Shown here one piece after another: positions 1-8,518 of a stretch of 58,521 nt of DNA (the stretch's first letter is position 1; each line of letters opens with the position of its first letter). This DNA comes from Saprospiraceae bacterium. Lineage in GTDB: Bacteria; Bacteroidota; Bacteroidia; Chitinophagales; Saprospiraceae. The stretch is taken from NCBI GenBank assembly GCA_029212405.1, contig JARGNR010000037.1, positions 1 through 58,521 on the forward strand, in the 5' to 3' direction. The position numbers and the translations under genes were made by a program. Below the pieces are notes generated by a model, which was given only the letters and a program-made list of their open reading frames with translations, searched no databases and had not been told where the DNA came from.

Positions 1-245
1 TGCATAAAAATAAAATATCATATAAATTTGGTAATACGTAGAAATTCTAGACTGGGTAATGCAGCACGCATAGCCGCTCCCACTTCCCAAAACCCAGTCA
101 ATGCCACGCTTCTTTTTACTCTTTTTAAATTTCAATCTTCTTGTTTTTGAAAGTTAGTCTACTTCTGAATCACCCAAAATTAAAGACAACAAATAAGGCT
201 GACACGCAAGCATCAACCTCTTCAAATTAATTTATAAATATCTTG
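1..245. other. Non-coding edge region with degenerate repeat copy
   Basis: No convincing gene is seen here. Bases 50-57 and 92-99 form an 8-bp inverted repeat (GACTGGGT / ACCCAGTC). Bases 58-115 align without gaps to 52600-52657 (about 41 of 58 identical, with identical 10-base left and 8-base right ends), so this may be an old copy of a dispersed non-coding repeat. Confidence 0.4.
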
Positions 246-587
246 CTATACGTGCATCGTTACTGTAAACCAGTCATTTCCATCTGTAACCGTATTGGGT
301 AAGTTAGATAACTGAATCGTGTGTGTTTTTGGCACGCCATTGTCCGTATCTAAATTTGTTTCATATGCTTTAGTCACAGTAGCTAAATGCACGTTTAAAT
401 TGTTGGCATAAATAATTGATTGTGCAACTTGACTACCGTCTATTTCAAGGTTGATGCCCGTCATGCCGGTATTGGTATTGGTATAACAAGATCCAGAAAT
501 CGTAAAAATAACAGGGATGTCCCCAATTCCTTCTACTTGGACACTAATTGGGAGTGGACCAGCTTGATCGATAATTACCTTTTTCAT
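246..587 (-). CDS. Small hypothetical protein (113 aa)
   Basis: I do not recognise this protein. It has no signal peptide or membrane segment. The composition is rich in Thr, Asn, Val and Ile with alternating hydrophobic residues, which suggests a small all-beta fold; it has a single cysteine near residue 34. The N-terminus starts MKKVIIDQAGPLP and the C-terminus ends in a beta-like WFTVTMHV. The gene stands alone, about 270 bp downstream of the pckA end on the same strand and separated from it by a terminator-like hairpin, so it is probably transcribed separately. The ATG start is the only good one. Function cannot be assigned. Confidence 0.65.
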   Translation of the reverse strand: MKKVIIDQAGPLPISVQVEGIGDIPVIFTISGSCYTNTNTGMTGINLEIDGSQVAQSIIYANNLNVHLATVTKAYETNLDTDNGVPKTHTIQLSNLPNTVTDGNDWFTVTMHV

Positions 588-795
588 AAATAATACGTTT
601 TTAAGAGTTAGTTAATGATCTAAATTTAAAATAATACAAGAACAAATTTCTGAAATGGAGTGTCAAATTGACTCAACTAAATAGTAAAGAGAAATGGTTC
701 TTAAATGGTAGGAATGATATGGGATGCTTTCTTAGTTTAAGCGATGTTTACAATACGAATCGTGGAGTTTTTTTTAGCCCTATGCAAGTGCAATG

Positions 796-834
796 AAAAA
801 AGGCCCAATTTCTGAATTTGAAATTGAGCCCTTT
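796..834 (-). terminator. Rho-independent terminator of pckA
   Basis: Read on the minus strand, just after the pckA stop, an arm AAAGGGCTCAATTTC pairs with GAAATTGGGCCTTT around a short A/T-rich loop and is followed by a run of T. One bulged base interrupts the stem. Position and shape fit an intrinsic terminator. Confidence 0.75.
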
Positions 835-858
835 AAATCTAACAGATATTTAAGTGTT

Positions 859-2436
859 TTACTTTGGACCTGCTTCTGTAATTTCAGTATTGACACTTGC
901 TTCAAATGCTTTGAAGTTGTCTTGGAATAACTTTACCAATTTTGATTTTACAGTTTCGTAGCCTTCTTTATCTTCCCATGTGTTTTTCGGTACAAGAATT
1001 TCTGAAGGAACACCTGGACAACTTAATGGAACTTCAAATCCAAAATTTGGATCAACTACTGTCTCGACATTTGCAAAGTCATTGTTGTGTATTGCATCAA
1101 TGATAGCACGTGTATATTTCAATTTTATTCTAGAGCCTACACCATGAGCACCACCAGTCCAACCAGTGTTTACTAACCAGGCAGTAGCATTGTGCTTTTT
1201 AATTTTTTCAGCTAATAATTCAGCATACTTATTGGGGTGCCACATCATAAATGCTGCTCCAAAACAAGCGGAGAACGTAGCTTGAGGCTCGGTTACACCC
1301 ATTTCTGTACCAGCAACTTTGGCTGTATATCCAGAGATGAAATGATAACTGGCTTGTTCAGGACTCAATTTACTGATGGGAGGCAACACACCAAATGCAT
1401 CACAGGTCAAGAAAATTACATTCTTTGCGTTTCCTGCTAAACAAGGATGTTGAATATTATCAATATAATGAATAGGGTAGGATACTCTTGTGTTTTGAGT
1501 AATGGATGTATCTGAATAATCTACAGCTCGTGTTTTTGGGTCATAGATTACATTTTCCAATACGGTTCCATATCGTATAGCATTATAAATATCCGGCTCA
1601 TTTTCTTCTGATAAATCTATGGCCTTTGCATAACAACCGCCTTCGATATTAAAGACTCCATCATCGGTCCAACAATGTTCATCATCTCCAATCAATTTTC
1701 GTTTAGGGTCAGCACTCAATGTGGTTTTACCTGTTCCTGAAAGTCCAAATAAAACAGAGACATCACCCGATTCGCCTACGTTGGCAGAACAGTGCATTGG
1801 AAGTACATCTTCAAGTGGCATGAGGTAATTCATAATAGAGAAAATACCTTTTTTCATCTCTCCAGCATACTCCGTACCCAAGATTACGATTTCTTTATTC
1901 TCTAGATTTACATCGATACTTGTTTTAGAAGTCATCTTTGATGTATGTCTATTGGCAGGGAATCCTCCACCATTAAATATAACATAGTCGGGCTCTCCAA
2001 AATCTGCTAACTCTTCTGGAGTCGGCATGATGAGCATATTTTGCATAAATAATGCGTGGTAGGCTCGAGTACATACGATTCTTACTTTAAGTCTATATTT
2101 TTTGTCCCAACCTGCAAATGCATCTACAACAAAAAGGCGCTCTCTGGTATTCAAAAAATCAATGGCTCTTTCTCTATTGATGTCAAACGTGTGCTCATCA
2201 AGGTCAATATTAATGTCCCCCCAATCGATATTGTTTTCTGAATCAGGATGTCTTACAATTCTCTTGTCTTTCGGGCTACGACCTGTTTTCTCTCCCGAAT
2301 AAACCAGCAAGGCTCCTTTGTCGGATATTGCTGTCCCTTTTTCATTCCGAAGTCCGATTTCGTACAAAACAGGAACACTTGAATTTCTAAGTATTTCTTT
2401 TACTTCTATCCCGTATTGATTTAGGTCAAAGTTCAT
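859..2436 (-). CDS. pckA: Phosphoenolpyruvate carboxykinase (ATP)
   Basis: The enzyme interconverts oxaloacetate + ATP and phosphoenolpyruvate + CO2 + ADP, the first committed step of gluconeogenesis, in the cytoplasm. Length (525 aa) is typical of the ATP-dependent family. The kinase-1a loop GLSGTGKTTLSADP lies near residues 231-244 and the metal-binding kinase-2 motif LIGDDEHCW near 248-256; the substrate-site stretch GTEYAGEMKKGIFSIMNY is at about 187-204. The ATG start gives the usual N-terminus. The gene appears monocistronic, with a terminator just after its stop and a 330-bp leader region upstream. No oddities were seen. The family call is secure from the motifs. Confidence 0.97.
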   Translation of the reverse strand: MNFDLNQYGIEVKEILRNSSVPVLYEIGLRNEKGTAISDKGALLVYSGEKTGRSPKDKRIVRHPDSENNIDWGDINIDLDEHTFDINRERAIDFLNTRERLFVVDAFAGWDKKYRLKVRIVCTRAYHALFMQNMLIMPTPEELADFGEPDYVIFNGGGFPANRHTSKMTSKTSIDVNLENKEIVILGTEYAGEMKKGIFSIMNYLMPLEDVLPMHCSANVGESGDVSVLFGLSGTGKTTLSADPKRKLIGDDEHCWTDDGVFNIEGGCYAKAIDLSEENEPDIYNAIRYGTVLENVIYDPKTRAVDYSDTSITQNTRVSYPIHYIDNIQHPCLAGNAKNVIFLTCDAFGVLPPISKLSPEQASYHFISGYTAKVAGTEMGVTEPQATFSACFGAAFMMWHPNKYAELLAEKIKKHNATAWLVNTGWTGGAHGVGSRIKLKYTRAIIDAIHNNDFANVETVVDPNFGFEVPLSCPGVPSEILVPKNTWEDKEGYETVKSKLVKLFQDNFKAFEASVNTEITEAGPK

Positions 2437-2766
2437 ATTTAATTTTTTTAATGGTTGCTTATAATTTTGTTGTCTTTGAAGGTATAAAGTAAAGGAAAAT
2501 CAGAGCCTCTTTTGTTGACCTAAATCACTTTTACAGGTGATTAAAATCATCGTTTCATCTTTGAAAATGAAATTCTTAACTCAAATTAAAAGAAAAGTAA
2601 GTGAAGGTCGTTGAAAAAAATATGTACGTCGAAAAACTCCCATTTTATTTGTGATTTCTATACTATGGGTTGTAACTTTAAAAAGCTGCCAGGGGCTAAG
2701 CGTAAGAATGAAAACTAATCTTTTTTGACTCAGTTCGGCACACATTAACTATAAAACTATAGACCT
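2437..2766. other. Intergenic region between pckA and the 143-aa membrane protein
   Basis: This 330-bp divergent region should hold promoters for both flanking genes. On the plus strand TTTG at 2648-2651 is followed 21 bases later by TAACTTTA (2673-2680), a 7/8 match to the Bacteroidota -7 element TAnnTTTG. I found no small ORF or strong hairpin in it. Confidence 0.3.
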
Positions 2767-3198
2767 ATGACTACTAAAAAATATCAAAACCTTACACTCT
2801 ATCTTTTCTTGACTTTTTTATTTGTTTGCTTCCTTCAATCAGGGCTAATTGCTCAAGAGTATAGCAATGAATTTGCACAAGCCGGTAACGAATTGTCTCA
2901 GACTGAAGAAGCTAGAAATGGATTTTTGGCAACATTTCTGCGAACTCCATTTGCATTGTTTTGTTTTGCCGGTGTAATTTCGGGAATCGTATTTTCAGCC
3001 ATAATTGAATTCTTTTATAATATCTTTTGTGGATTTAATTGTGGGTATACTAATACATGGATTATATGGGACTTGGGATGGAATACCATTGTTTCAGACT
3101 GGTACTGGAAACCAAGTGTATGGTGGCACGTAGTTATTTCAGTATTATTTTGGGGACCTATACTTAAGCGGAAAAAAAGTAAGAGGACATCTGAGTAG
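2767..3198 (+). CDS. Hypothetical membrane protein (143 aa)
   Basis: I do not recognise a family. The N-terminus has a Lys-rich start and a hydrophobic stretch ending in GLIAQ, which looks like a cleavable signal peptide. Two further hydrophobic segments follow: one near residues 57-80 (FALFCFAGVISGIVFSAII) and a Trp-rich one near 115-135 that ends in a basic tail (KRKKSKRTSE). Between them is a Trp- and Cys-containing loop (FCGFNCGYTNTWIIWDLGW). It is likely an inner-membrane protein. It converges on the OYE gene with about 22 bp between stops. It is real in the sense of a clean ATG ORF with membrane topology, but no role can be given. Confidence 0.7.
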   Translation: MTTKKYQNLTLYLFLTFLFVCFLQSGLIAQEYSNEFAQAGNELSQTEEARNGFLATFLRTPFALFCFAGVISGIVFSAIIEFFYNIFCGFNCGYTNTWIIWDLGWNTIVSDWYWKPSVWWHVVISVLFWGPILKRKKSKRTSE

Positions 3199-3220
3199 GG
3201 ATATTCCAATTACTCATAGA

Positions 3221-4432
3221 TTAAAACCACCCTTTAACCATCTCATTTTTAGTCATACGCAATACGGCCAGATAGGGATTGTACTTGAAATTAAATGGTT
3301 TTCCTTTTGCAATTTGATGAATTTGATAATCATAATAGGCAGCTTCCGCAAAATCTCTCAATGCATTAATTTTGAAGTTGAATTTTGCATCTGGAACACG
3401 ATTATCCGAAGTACTTAAAAATTCTTTTGGGAAATCCATTTGATTTAAATACGGTCTTGCAAAACCAATAATGTCCAATTCTTTATTGGATAGTACTTCA
3501 TTACAAAATACTAACGACCTAAACCCTCCTGTAATCATTAAAGGTATGGTAGAGCGTTTTCTGATTTTTCGAGCGAAATCTAAAAAGTAGGCTTCTCTTT
3601 TTCGAGTAGACTCTTTCTTATATCGCTCTGTTAGAAAAGTAACATTTTCATATGTTCCACCCGATATTTCAAGTAAATCAATGCCTAGTTTTTCCAATTT
3701 CTTAATGACAATTAAAGAGTCTTCTTCATTAAAACCTCCTCTTTGAAAATCTGCGCTATTAATTTTTACGGAGATAGGATAATCAGCACCCAGTTCTTTT
3801 CTCAATCGAATAACTATATCGGTCAGTAATCTAGATCGATTTTCAATAGAACCACCATATTCATCTTGCCGAAGATTGGTGCGGGGAGATAAAAATTGAC
3901 TGAGGAGATATCCATGGGCCGAATGAACTTGTACTCCTGTAAACCCAGCTTTTTTACATAAAATCGCCGTGTTTACAAAGCGGTCTTCCACATCTTTAAT
4001 TTGTTCAATGCTCATTGCTTTAGGTTTAGCAAAAAGCATCAATCTTTTTAATTGTACGGCTGAAGGAGCAATTGGTTTGAAGGTGGAAAATATATTGGAT
4101 TGTCGGCCTCCGTGACTTATTTGTGCCCAGAAATGAGTGTTTTGCTGAGTTCCAGCTTCCGTCATTTTGGACAACATGGATAAGCCTGATTCATCTTCTA
4201 CAACTACATTGGCCGAGGCTTCTTTGTACCTCTTGTCTATATGGATGTTGCCAGAAATAAGCAAACCTGTTCCATTGCTGGCCCAATGGTCGTATAGGTG
4301 TATCAATTCTGAGGTGGCGTGTTGGTTTTTATCAGCCAATCGCTCTGTCATAGCTGCCTTGCAGATTCGATTTTTAAGAACTGCACCACATGGCAATGTA
4401 AATTCTTGTAAAATTGGGATGGGTTCAGACAT
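3221..4432 (-). CDS. NADH:flavin oxidoreductase, old yellow enzyme family
   Basis: An FMN-dependent TIM-barrel ene-reductase that would use NAD(P)H to reduce activated double bonds. Family signs are the barrel stretch GFTGVQVHSAHGYLLSQFLSP with the His-Ser-Ala-His substrate/FMN region, followed by NLRQDEYGGSIENRSRL, the hallmark DEYGGSxxNR motif, and a C-terminal GGFRS/IGFARPYL phosphate-binding part. The start is placed at 4432 (MSEPIPILQEF); a longer frame to 4498 exists, but 4432 gives a normal OYE N-terminus of 403 aa and overlaps the stop of the upstream GMC gene by 8 bp, typical of translational coupling. It lies last in an apparent membrane protein-GMC-OYE operon, which suggests it acts on a product or relative of the GMC substrate. 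The substrate is unknown. Confidence 0.9.
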   Translation of the reverse strand: MSEPIPILQEFTLPCGAVLKNRICKAAMTERLADKNQHATSELIHLYDHWASNGTGLLISGNIHIDKRYKEASANVVVEDESGLSMLSKMTEAGTQQNTHFWAQISHGGRQSNIFSTFKPIAPSAVQLKRLMLFAKPKAMSIEQIKDVEDRFVNTAILCKKAGFTGVQVHSAHGYLLSQFLSPRTNLRQDEYGGSIENRSRLLTDIVIRLRKELGADYPISVKINSADFQRGGFNEEDSLIVIKKLEKLGIDLLEISGGTYENVTFLTERYKKESTRKREAYFLDFARKIRKRSTIPLMITGGFRSLVFCNEVLSNKELDIIGFARPYLNQMDFPKEFLSTSDNRVPDAKFNFKINALRDFAEAAYYDYQIHQIAKGKPFNFKYNPYLAVLRMTKNEMVKGWF

Positions 4433-6044
4433 GTTCTTGAATTTGCTTAGAGTTGGAAGATGAATTGGACAATTTGGGTTTAATTTTTGACATGGCAAGT
4501 TCTGAGATAGCTGTAATTGTCAATGATGGATTTACACCTGGATTCGAAGAAATCATTGATCCATCACAGATCATCATATTTTCATATCCAAACACATTAT
4601 TTTGTTTATCTATCACTCCACTTTCTATGCTTTCGCCCATTACTGCACCTCCTAATATGTGGGCAGTTGTGGGAGTACCTAAAACAACATCAGTGAAATT
4701 GGCGTAGGGAATTCCTTCAATTTTATTGCCTACAGCTTGTGCCAAATTTGCTGCTTCTGGAATATATCCACTTGGTGTTGGGCCAGATTCAACAGATGTT
4801 TTTAAGGGTGTAATTCGACCTAGTTGAAGTCGAAGTGTAGATTCTAGGTTTTGCATGAATAGCAAAATTACAGTTGATTCACTGAATTTGCTTTTGAATA
4901 GCGTTTTAAAAAAGGTGACAGGTTTAGTGATTATTACTCCTAAAACACCCAATAGTCTAACAATGGCCCACTTGTGATGCACATGAGGAATAGATAAAAG
5001 TCTAAAGAATCCAGAACCCTTTCCATACCGCACAGGTTCTAAGTGGCTGTGTTTATCCAAGTTGAAAATGGAACCAATTGCTACTCCTTGTGTGAAATCT
5101 TTGGCTTTCTTTGATGTGGAGGTGATTCCCAATAGTGATTCATTATTAGTGCGAATATTTCTACCGACCATATCAGAAAGATGAGGCAATGATTTTTTGG
5201 CTTTGAGTTGAAGCAAAAGAGGAACGGTGCCAAGCACTCCACCTGAAAAAATAACATGATTGGCACGGATCATTTTTGATTTTTTACGACCATAGCTATT
5301 TCTAAAATGGATGGTATACCCAGTAGATCCCCTCTTTTTGTCTTTTGGAATTATATCATATACTTCATGCTCAGCAATTATTTGAGCGCCAAGTTGTTGA
5401 GCTAGATAGAGGTAGTTTTTGTCGAGTGTGTTTTTTGCATTGTGTTTGCAGCCAGTCATGCATGCACCGCATTGAATGCATCCAGTTCTAGTGGGCCCTT
5501 TTCCATCAAAATAGGGGTCTTCTACTGTTTTTCCAGATTCACCAAAGTAGACCGCTACATGAGGAGCATCAAAGTGTTCCGGTCTATCCATGTCTTGAGC
5601 TAATTCTTCAACCAATTTATCTGCAGGACCAAAACCTTTATTTTTACTAGCACCAAGCATTCTGAAAGCGGTCGAGTAGTGCGGTTTTAGTTCCTCTTCC
5701 CAATTGGAGAGCTTGGCCCAACTGCCAGTTTTGAAGAATGTACTTTTGGGTATGGGTAAGGTATTGGCATAAGTAAGAGAACCGCCACCTACTCCGACAC
5801 CTGAGAGTATGGTCACATGATTTAAATAAGTCATTTTGAAAAAACCAAAACATCTTAATGCAGGAGCCCAAAGCCATTTTCGGATGTGCCAGTTTGATTT
5901 AGGGAAATCCTCTGCAGAGAACCATTTTCCTTTTTCAATAACAAGTATTGAATATCCTTTTTCTGCAAGTCGAAGCGCACTCACAGAACCTCCAAATCCA
6001 CTTCCTATAATTACATAGTCGTATGAGGTATTTAGTTCTTTCAT
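4425..6044 (-). CDS. GMC-type FAD oxidoreductase, cholesterol-oxidase-like
   Basis: A 539-aa flavoprotein of the glucose-methanol-choline family, expected to oxidise an alcohol. The FAD-binding Rossmann motif VIIGSGFGGSVSALRLAEKG is at residues 11-30, followed by SGVGVGGGSLTYAN near 81-94. The end has the usual C-terminal GMC stretch (GAVMGESIESGVIDKQN; MICDGSMISSNPGVNPSLT), where the Asn-Pro-x-Leu-Thr part contacts the flavin. Cysteines C189, C192, C195 and C199 form a C-x2-C-x2-C-x3-C pattern (GCIQCGACMTGC), also present in bacterial cholesterol-oxidase-like members and able to hold an Fe-S cluster. It has no signal peptide, so it is probably cytoplasmic. Its end overlaps the OYE start. Steroid or terpenoid chemistry is a guess. 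Confidence 0.9.
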   Translation of the reverse strand: MKELNTSYDYVIIGSGFGGSVSALRLAEKGYSILVIEKGKWFSAEDFPKSNWHIRKWLWAPALRCFGFFKMTYLNHVTILSGVGVGGGSLTYANTLPIPKSTFFKTGSWAKLSNWEEELKPHYSTAFRMLGASKNKGFGPADKLVEELAQDMDRPEHFDAPHVAVYFGESGKTVEDPYFDGKGPTRTGCIQCGACMTGCKHNAKNTLDKNYLYLAQQLGAQIIAEHEVYDIIPKDKKRGSTGYTIHFRNSYGRKKSKMIRANHVIFSGGVLGTVPLLLQLKAKKSLPHLSDMVGRNIRTNNESLLGITSTSKKAKDFTQGVAIGSIFNLDKHSHLEPVRYGKGSGFFRLLSIPHVHHKWAIVRLLGVLGVIITKPVTFFKTLFKSKFSESTVILLFMQNLESTLRLQLGRITPLKTSVESGPTPSGYIPEAANLAQAVGNKIEGIPYANFTDVVLGTPTTAHILGGAVMGESIESGVIDKQNNVFGYENMMICDGSMISSNPGVNPSLTITAISELAMSKIKPKLSNSSSNSKQIQEHV

Positions 6045-6140
6045 TGTGTGCGATCATTACGGTTATACGTCTAAAATTACAAACAATTATTGACGGGATA
6101 GGTGAAATTAGTAAAGATAACCACAGCTGTCTTTAATCGA

Positions 6141-6824
6141 TCAGGCCTCTTCTACATTGATTCCATCTTTTAGCAAAAATATGCCCATGGCCAATAACCA
6201 AACTACTTTTACATGAAATAGAGGTTTGTAATATTCAAAGTATTCAGGAATAAATAGGATGACCGCCATAGCAGCTAGTCCCAATAGAATGGTAAACCAA
6301 GCCAAGGCTTTATGCATAATGTTCCAGCGAAGAAGTCCATATCCCAACAATACCAAGCCTACACCTGAGAAAATTCTTCCAAATCGCACAAAACAGGTTA
6401 CATATTGATTGGTATAGAGAATACTTTCCATAAATAAATCAATTTCTTCCTGTGATTTACCAGCGGTTTTGCCTACACCCCAAGCACCAAAATTATAGTA
6501 GAAAGCCATCGCTATTGCAATAGCAAATGTACCAACGATAATCATACCTGCACCAGGTACTAAGAGTACTCTGTTGGGTTTACGCGCAGTAATGGTCACA
6601 AAGGCAAAAGTAGCAATGGCCAAAATGACCCATCCAAAGATGTGTACTCTGAACATCCATATCCAAAACCATACTTGTTCTCCAATAGGAGGGAAATCTG
6701 AAGCTTGAATGTATTCACCGATATGATGTGGAGAAAGTGCCCAACCCAACCATAACATGGCCGCGGCTGCGAGGAAAAAATATGCTGTAATTTTGGTTTC
6801 GAGATCTTTTTTAAAGGTATTCAT
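6141..6824 (-). CDS. Six-TM integral membrane protein (227 aa)
   Basis: I do not recognise a named family. About six hydrophobic helices can be seen: near residues 13-30, 50-75, 83-108, 135-160, 163-187 and 203-220. The loops are short and carry several Trp and Tyr residues; the N-terminus MNTFKKDLETKI is polar and cytoplasmic-looking. It lies 96 bp upstream of the GMC gene on the same strand and could be the first gene of that operon, which would fit a membrane partner or a lipid-related role for the oxidoreductases. No catalytic residues can be named. Confidence 0.75.
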   Translation of the reverse strand: MNTFKKDLETKITAYFFLAAAAMLWLGWALSPHHIGEYIQASDFPPIGEQVWFWIWMFRVHIFGWVILAIATFAFVTITARKPNRVLLVPGAGMIIVGTFAIAIAMAFYYNFGAWGVGKTAGKSQEEIDLFMESILYTNQYVTCFVRFGRIFSGVGLVLLGYGLLRWNIMHKALAWFTILLGLAAMAVILFIPEYFEYYKPLFHVKVVWLLAMGIFLLKDGINVEEA

Positions 6825-7015
6825 CGATTACATGCATTTAATGAGTGGGCTAAAATACAATTTGAATTGAATAAATCAAGAATTTTATTTTTTATTGGTG
6901 TTTGAATAAAGTAGAGCTATGAAAAATAACTACTGTATAGAATGGTTAGGACATGGAAGTTGTTCGACAATCATTATTAATTGAAGAAAGTCTTTGAAAG
7001 ACAGATTGAACTATA

Positions 7016-7597
7016 CTAATCTAAAATAGATAACAAGGTATCAACAGATTCGATAAGCTCTTTCTCATCAAAATTAACCTTGGTGATTACTTTCAATCCA
7101 TTGTGCATGGTATAGATCAGAGAGGCTATAGATTGAATATTTTTACTTTTTGAGATTTGTCCTCGTTCTACACCCAAACTTAAATAGTCGATATAGATTT
7201 TTTCAAAGATCCGTTTGTTCTCTTGTAATATATTGAGGGTTGAAATGTCATCGGGCAACATCTCAGTTGTGGTGTTTACAACAAAACACCCTTTTCTTCT
7301 TGGGTCGTGTTTTTATTGTTCTAATGCCAATAAAAACAACTTCCTCATTCCCTTTTTCACATCTTGTTCAGCATGAAGGAACTTTTTTATGGCTTTTGTA
7401 TTGGTCATTCGATAGTGTTTAAATGCACTATCAAATAAAGCCTGCTTTCCCCCAAACGTATCATAAAGACTAGCACGATTTATTCCCAAATGATTGACTA
7501 AGTCTTGAATAGAAGTGGCATGATAACCTCTCTCCCAAAAGAGATGCATGGCTTTTTCAAGTACTTCATCTTTGTCAAATAATTTTACTCTGGGCAT
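7016..7597 (-). pseudogene. TetR/AcrR-family regulator interrupted by an in-frame stop
   Basis: The first 94 codons (7597 to 7316) encode a TetR helix-turn-helix domain: MPRVKLFDKDEVLEKAMHLF, then TSIQDLVNHLGINRASLYDTFGGKQALF. A TAA at 7313-7315 follows LALEQ. Reading on in the same frame gives KHDPRRKGCFVVNTTTEM and the rest of a TetR ligand-binding domain to a stop at 7016, with no frameshift and no other stop. The restored length (about 192 aa) is normal for the family, and the DPRRKGCFVVNT stretch matches the conserved region after helix 6. So a single nonsense codon splits an otherwise intact gene. It may be a recent pseudogene, a sequencing error or, less likely, readthrough. It lies just downstream of the SDR gene it probably regulates. 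Confidence 0.85.
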
Positions 7598-7644
7598 ATA
7601 TTTACATCTAAAAACTTTGCAAGGAAAAACCTAATATCCTCCCT

Positions 7645-7652
7645 GCAAAGTT
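7645..7652 (-). promoter_or_regulatory. Candidate -7 promoter element of tetR
   Basis: On the minus strand this reads TAACTTTG, an exact match to the Bacteroidota -7 motif TAnnTTTG, about 48 bases upstream of the tetR ATG. No clear -33 TTTG is seen at the expected distance. Inverted repeats TAATATCCT/AGGATATTA (7631-7639/7667-7675) flank it, and the overlapping pair 7614-7621/7643-7650 partly covers it; these could be an autoregulatory operator. Confidence 0.4.
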
Positions 7653-7680
7653 ACGTATTGTTCCGATAGGATATTAATAT

Positions 7681-8439
7681 TTATCCCACTAAAAGAGGGT
7701 TGATGTTGATTCCCCCATCGATATTGTATTCTCCTCCTGTAATGAAAGAGGCTTTATCTGATGCTAGAAAGGATACCAATTCAGCCACATCTTCTGGTTG
7801 TCCAAATCTCTTAAGCGGTATTCGGTTTTGCATGGCTTCTGCAAATCCTTTTAACTGCTCTTCTGGCATTCCTGTTTTATCAAAAATTGGGGTGTAAATA
7901 GGACCTGGATTTACAGCGTTGACTCTTATTTTTCTTGGGGCCAATTCGGTGGCTGCAGTTCTCGTAAATGAGTTCATCGCTGCTTTGGATGCGGCATAAA
8001 TGGCAGTGTTAGGCATGCCCGTGTAAGCATTTACAGAAGATAAGTTGATAATGGAAGCACCTTCATTTAGAATAGGTAAGAACTTTTCAATCGTAAATAC
8101 TGCACCCTTAAAATTTATTCCCATTTGATTGTCAAACATCTGTTCTGTAATTTGACCTAAAGGAGCAGGAGCAAATATTCCTGCATTTACAAACAGAATA
8201 TCTACATTTTGGTGTTCAGCCTTAATTTTTTCCACTGCCTGATCTATCGCACTTAAGTTGATTACATCTGCAACAATGCCTTGAACGCCTAACTCACTTG
8301 CTGCTTTTTTGACTTTCTCCTCCGATCTTCCCGTTATAATCACCGTCGCTCCCTCTTGTTTAAGCTTTTGAGCAGTTGCATATCCTATTCCACTATTTCC
8401 TCCAGTTACTACTGCTGTTTTTCCAGTTAATTGACTCAT
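7681..8439 (-). CDS. Short-chain dehydrogenase/reductase (SDR)
   Basis: A classical SDR of 252 aa that would oxidise or reduce an alcohol/carbonyl with NAD(P)(H). The cofactor motif TGGNSGIG is at residues 12-19, NAG at 85-87, catalytic Ser at about 134-135 (NLSS), Tyr148 and Lys152 in YAASK, and the C-terminal ITGGEYNIDGG is the usual family ending. An arginine in TGRSEEK after strand 2 suggests NADP preference, which is inference. It is preceded by two operator-like palindromes (8472-8485 and 8505-8518) and followed by the tetR gene on the same strand, the standard arrangement for a TetR-controlled SDR. Substrate unknown. Confidence 0.93.
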   Translation of the reverse strand: MSQLTGKTAVVTGGNSGIGYATAQKLKQEGATVIITGRSEEKVKKAASELGVQGIVADVINLSAIDQAVEKIKAEHQNVDILFVNAGIFAPAPLGQITEQMFDNQMGINFKGAVFTIEKFLPILNEGASIINLSSVNAYTGMPNTAIYAASKAAMNSFTRTAATELAPRKIRVNAVNPGPIYTPIFDKTGMPEEQLKGFAEAMQNRIPLKRFGQPEDVAELVSFLASDKASFITGGEYNIDGGININPLLVG

Positions 8440-8471
8440 TTTTAATTGTTTTTATGGTTAATAATTTATTT

Positions 8472-8485
8472 GGAACGTTCGTTCC
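8472..8485. promoter_or_regulatory. Operator-like palindrome 1 upstream of SDR gene
   Basis: GGAACG-TT-CGTTCC, a 6+6 bp inverted repeat 33 bp from the SDR start. A second copy lies at 8505-8518, centre-to-centre 33 bp, about three helical turns. The form fits a TetR-family operator; linking it to the neighbouring TetR is inference. Confidence 0.65.
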
Positions 8486-8504
8486 GTTATAATGTGTATG
8501 TATT

Positions 8505-8518
8505 AGAACGATCGTTCC
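8505..8518. promoter_or_regulatory. Operator-like palindrome 2 upstream of SDR gene
   Basis: AGAACG-AT-CGTTCC, with GAACGATCGTTC a perfect 12-bp palindrome. It shares the half-site CGTTCC with the site at 8472-8485 and lies on the same face of the helix. It could serve the SDR gene and possibly the divergent TonB receptor gene, though the latter starts 450 bp away. Confidence 0.65.

Noticed and set aside
4453-4707. Plus-strand ORF opposite the GMC gene
   Set aside because: Antisense shadow of the GMC C-terminus; no signal, motif or start context.
7016-7261. Separate 81-aa gene
   Set aside because: It is the in-frame tail of the TetR gene after the TAA at 7313; the 17 codons between encode conserved TetR sequence.
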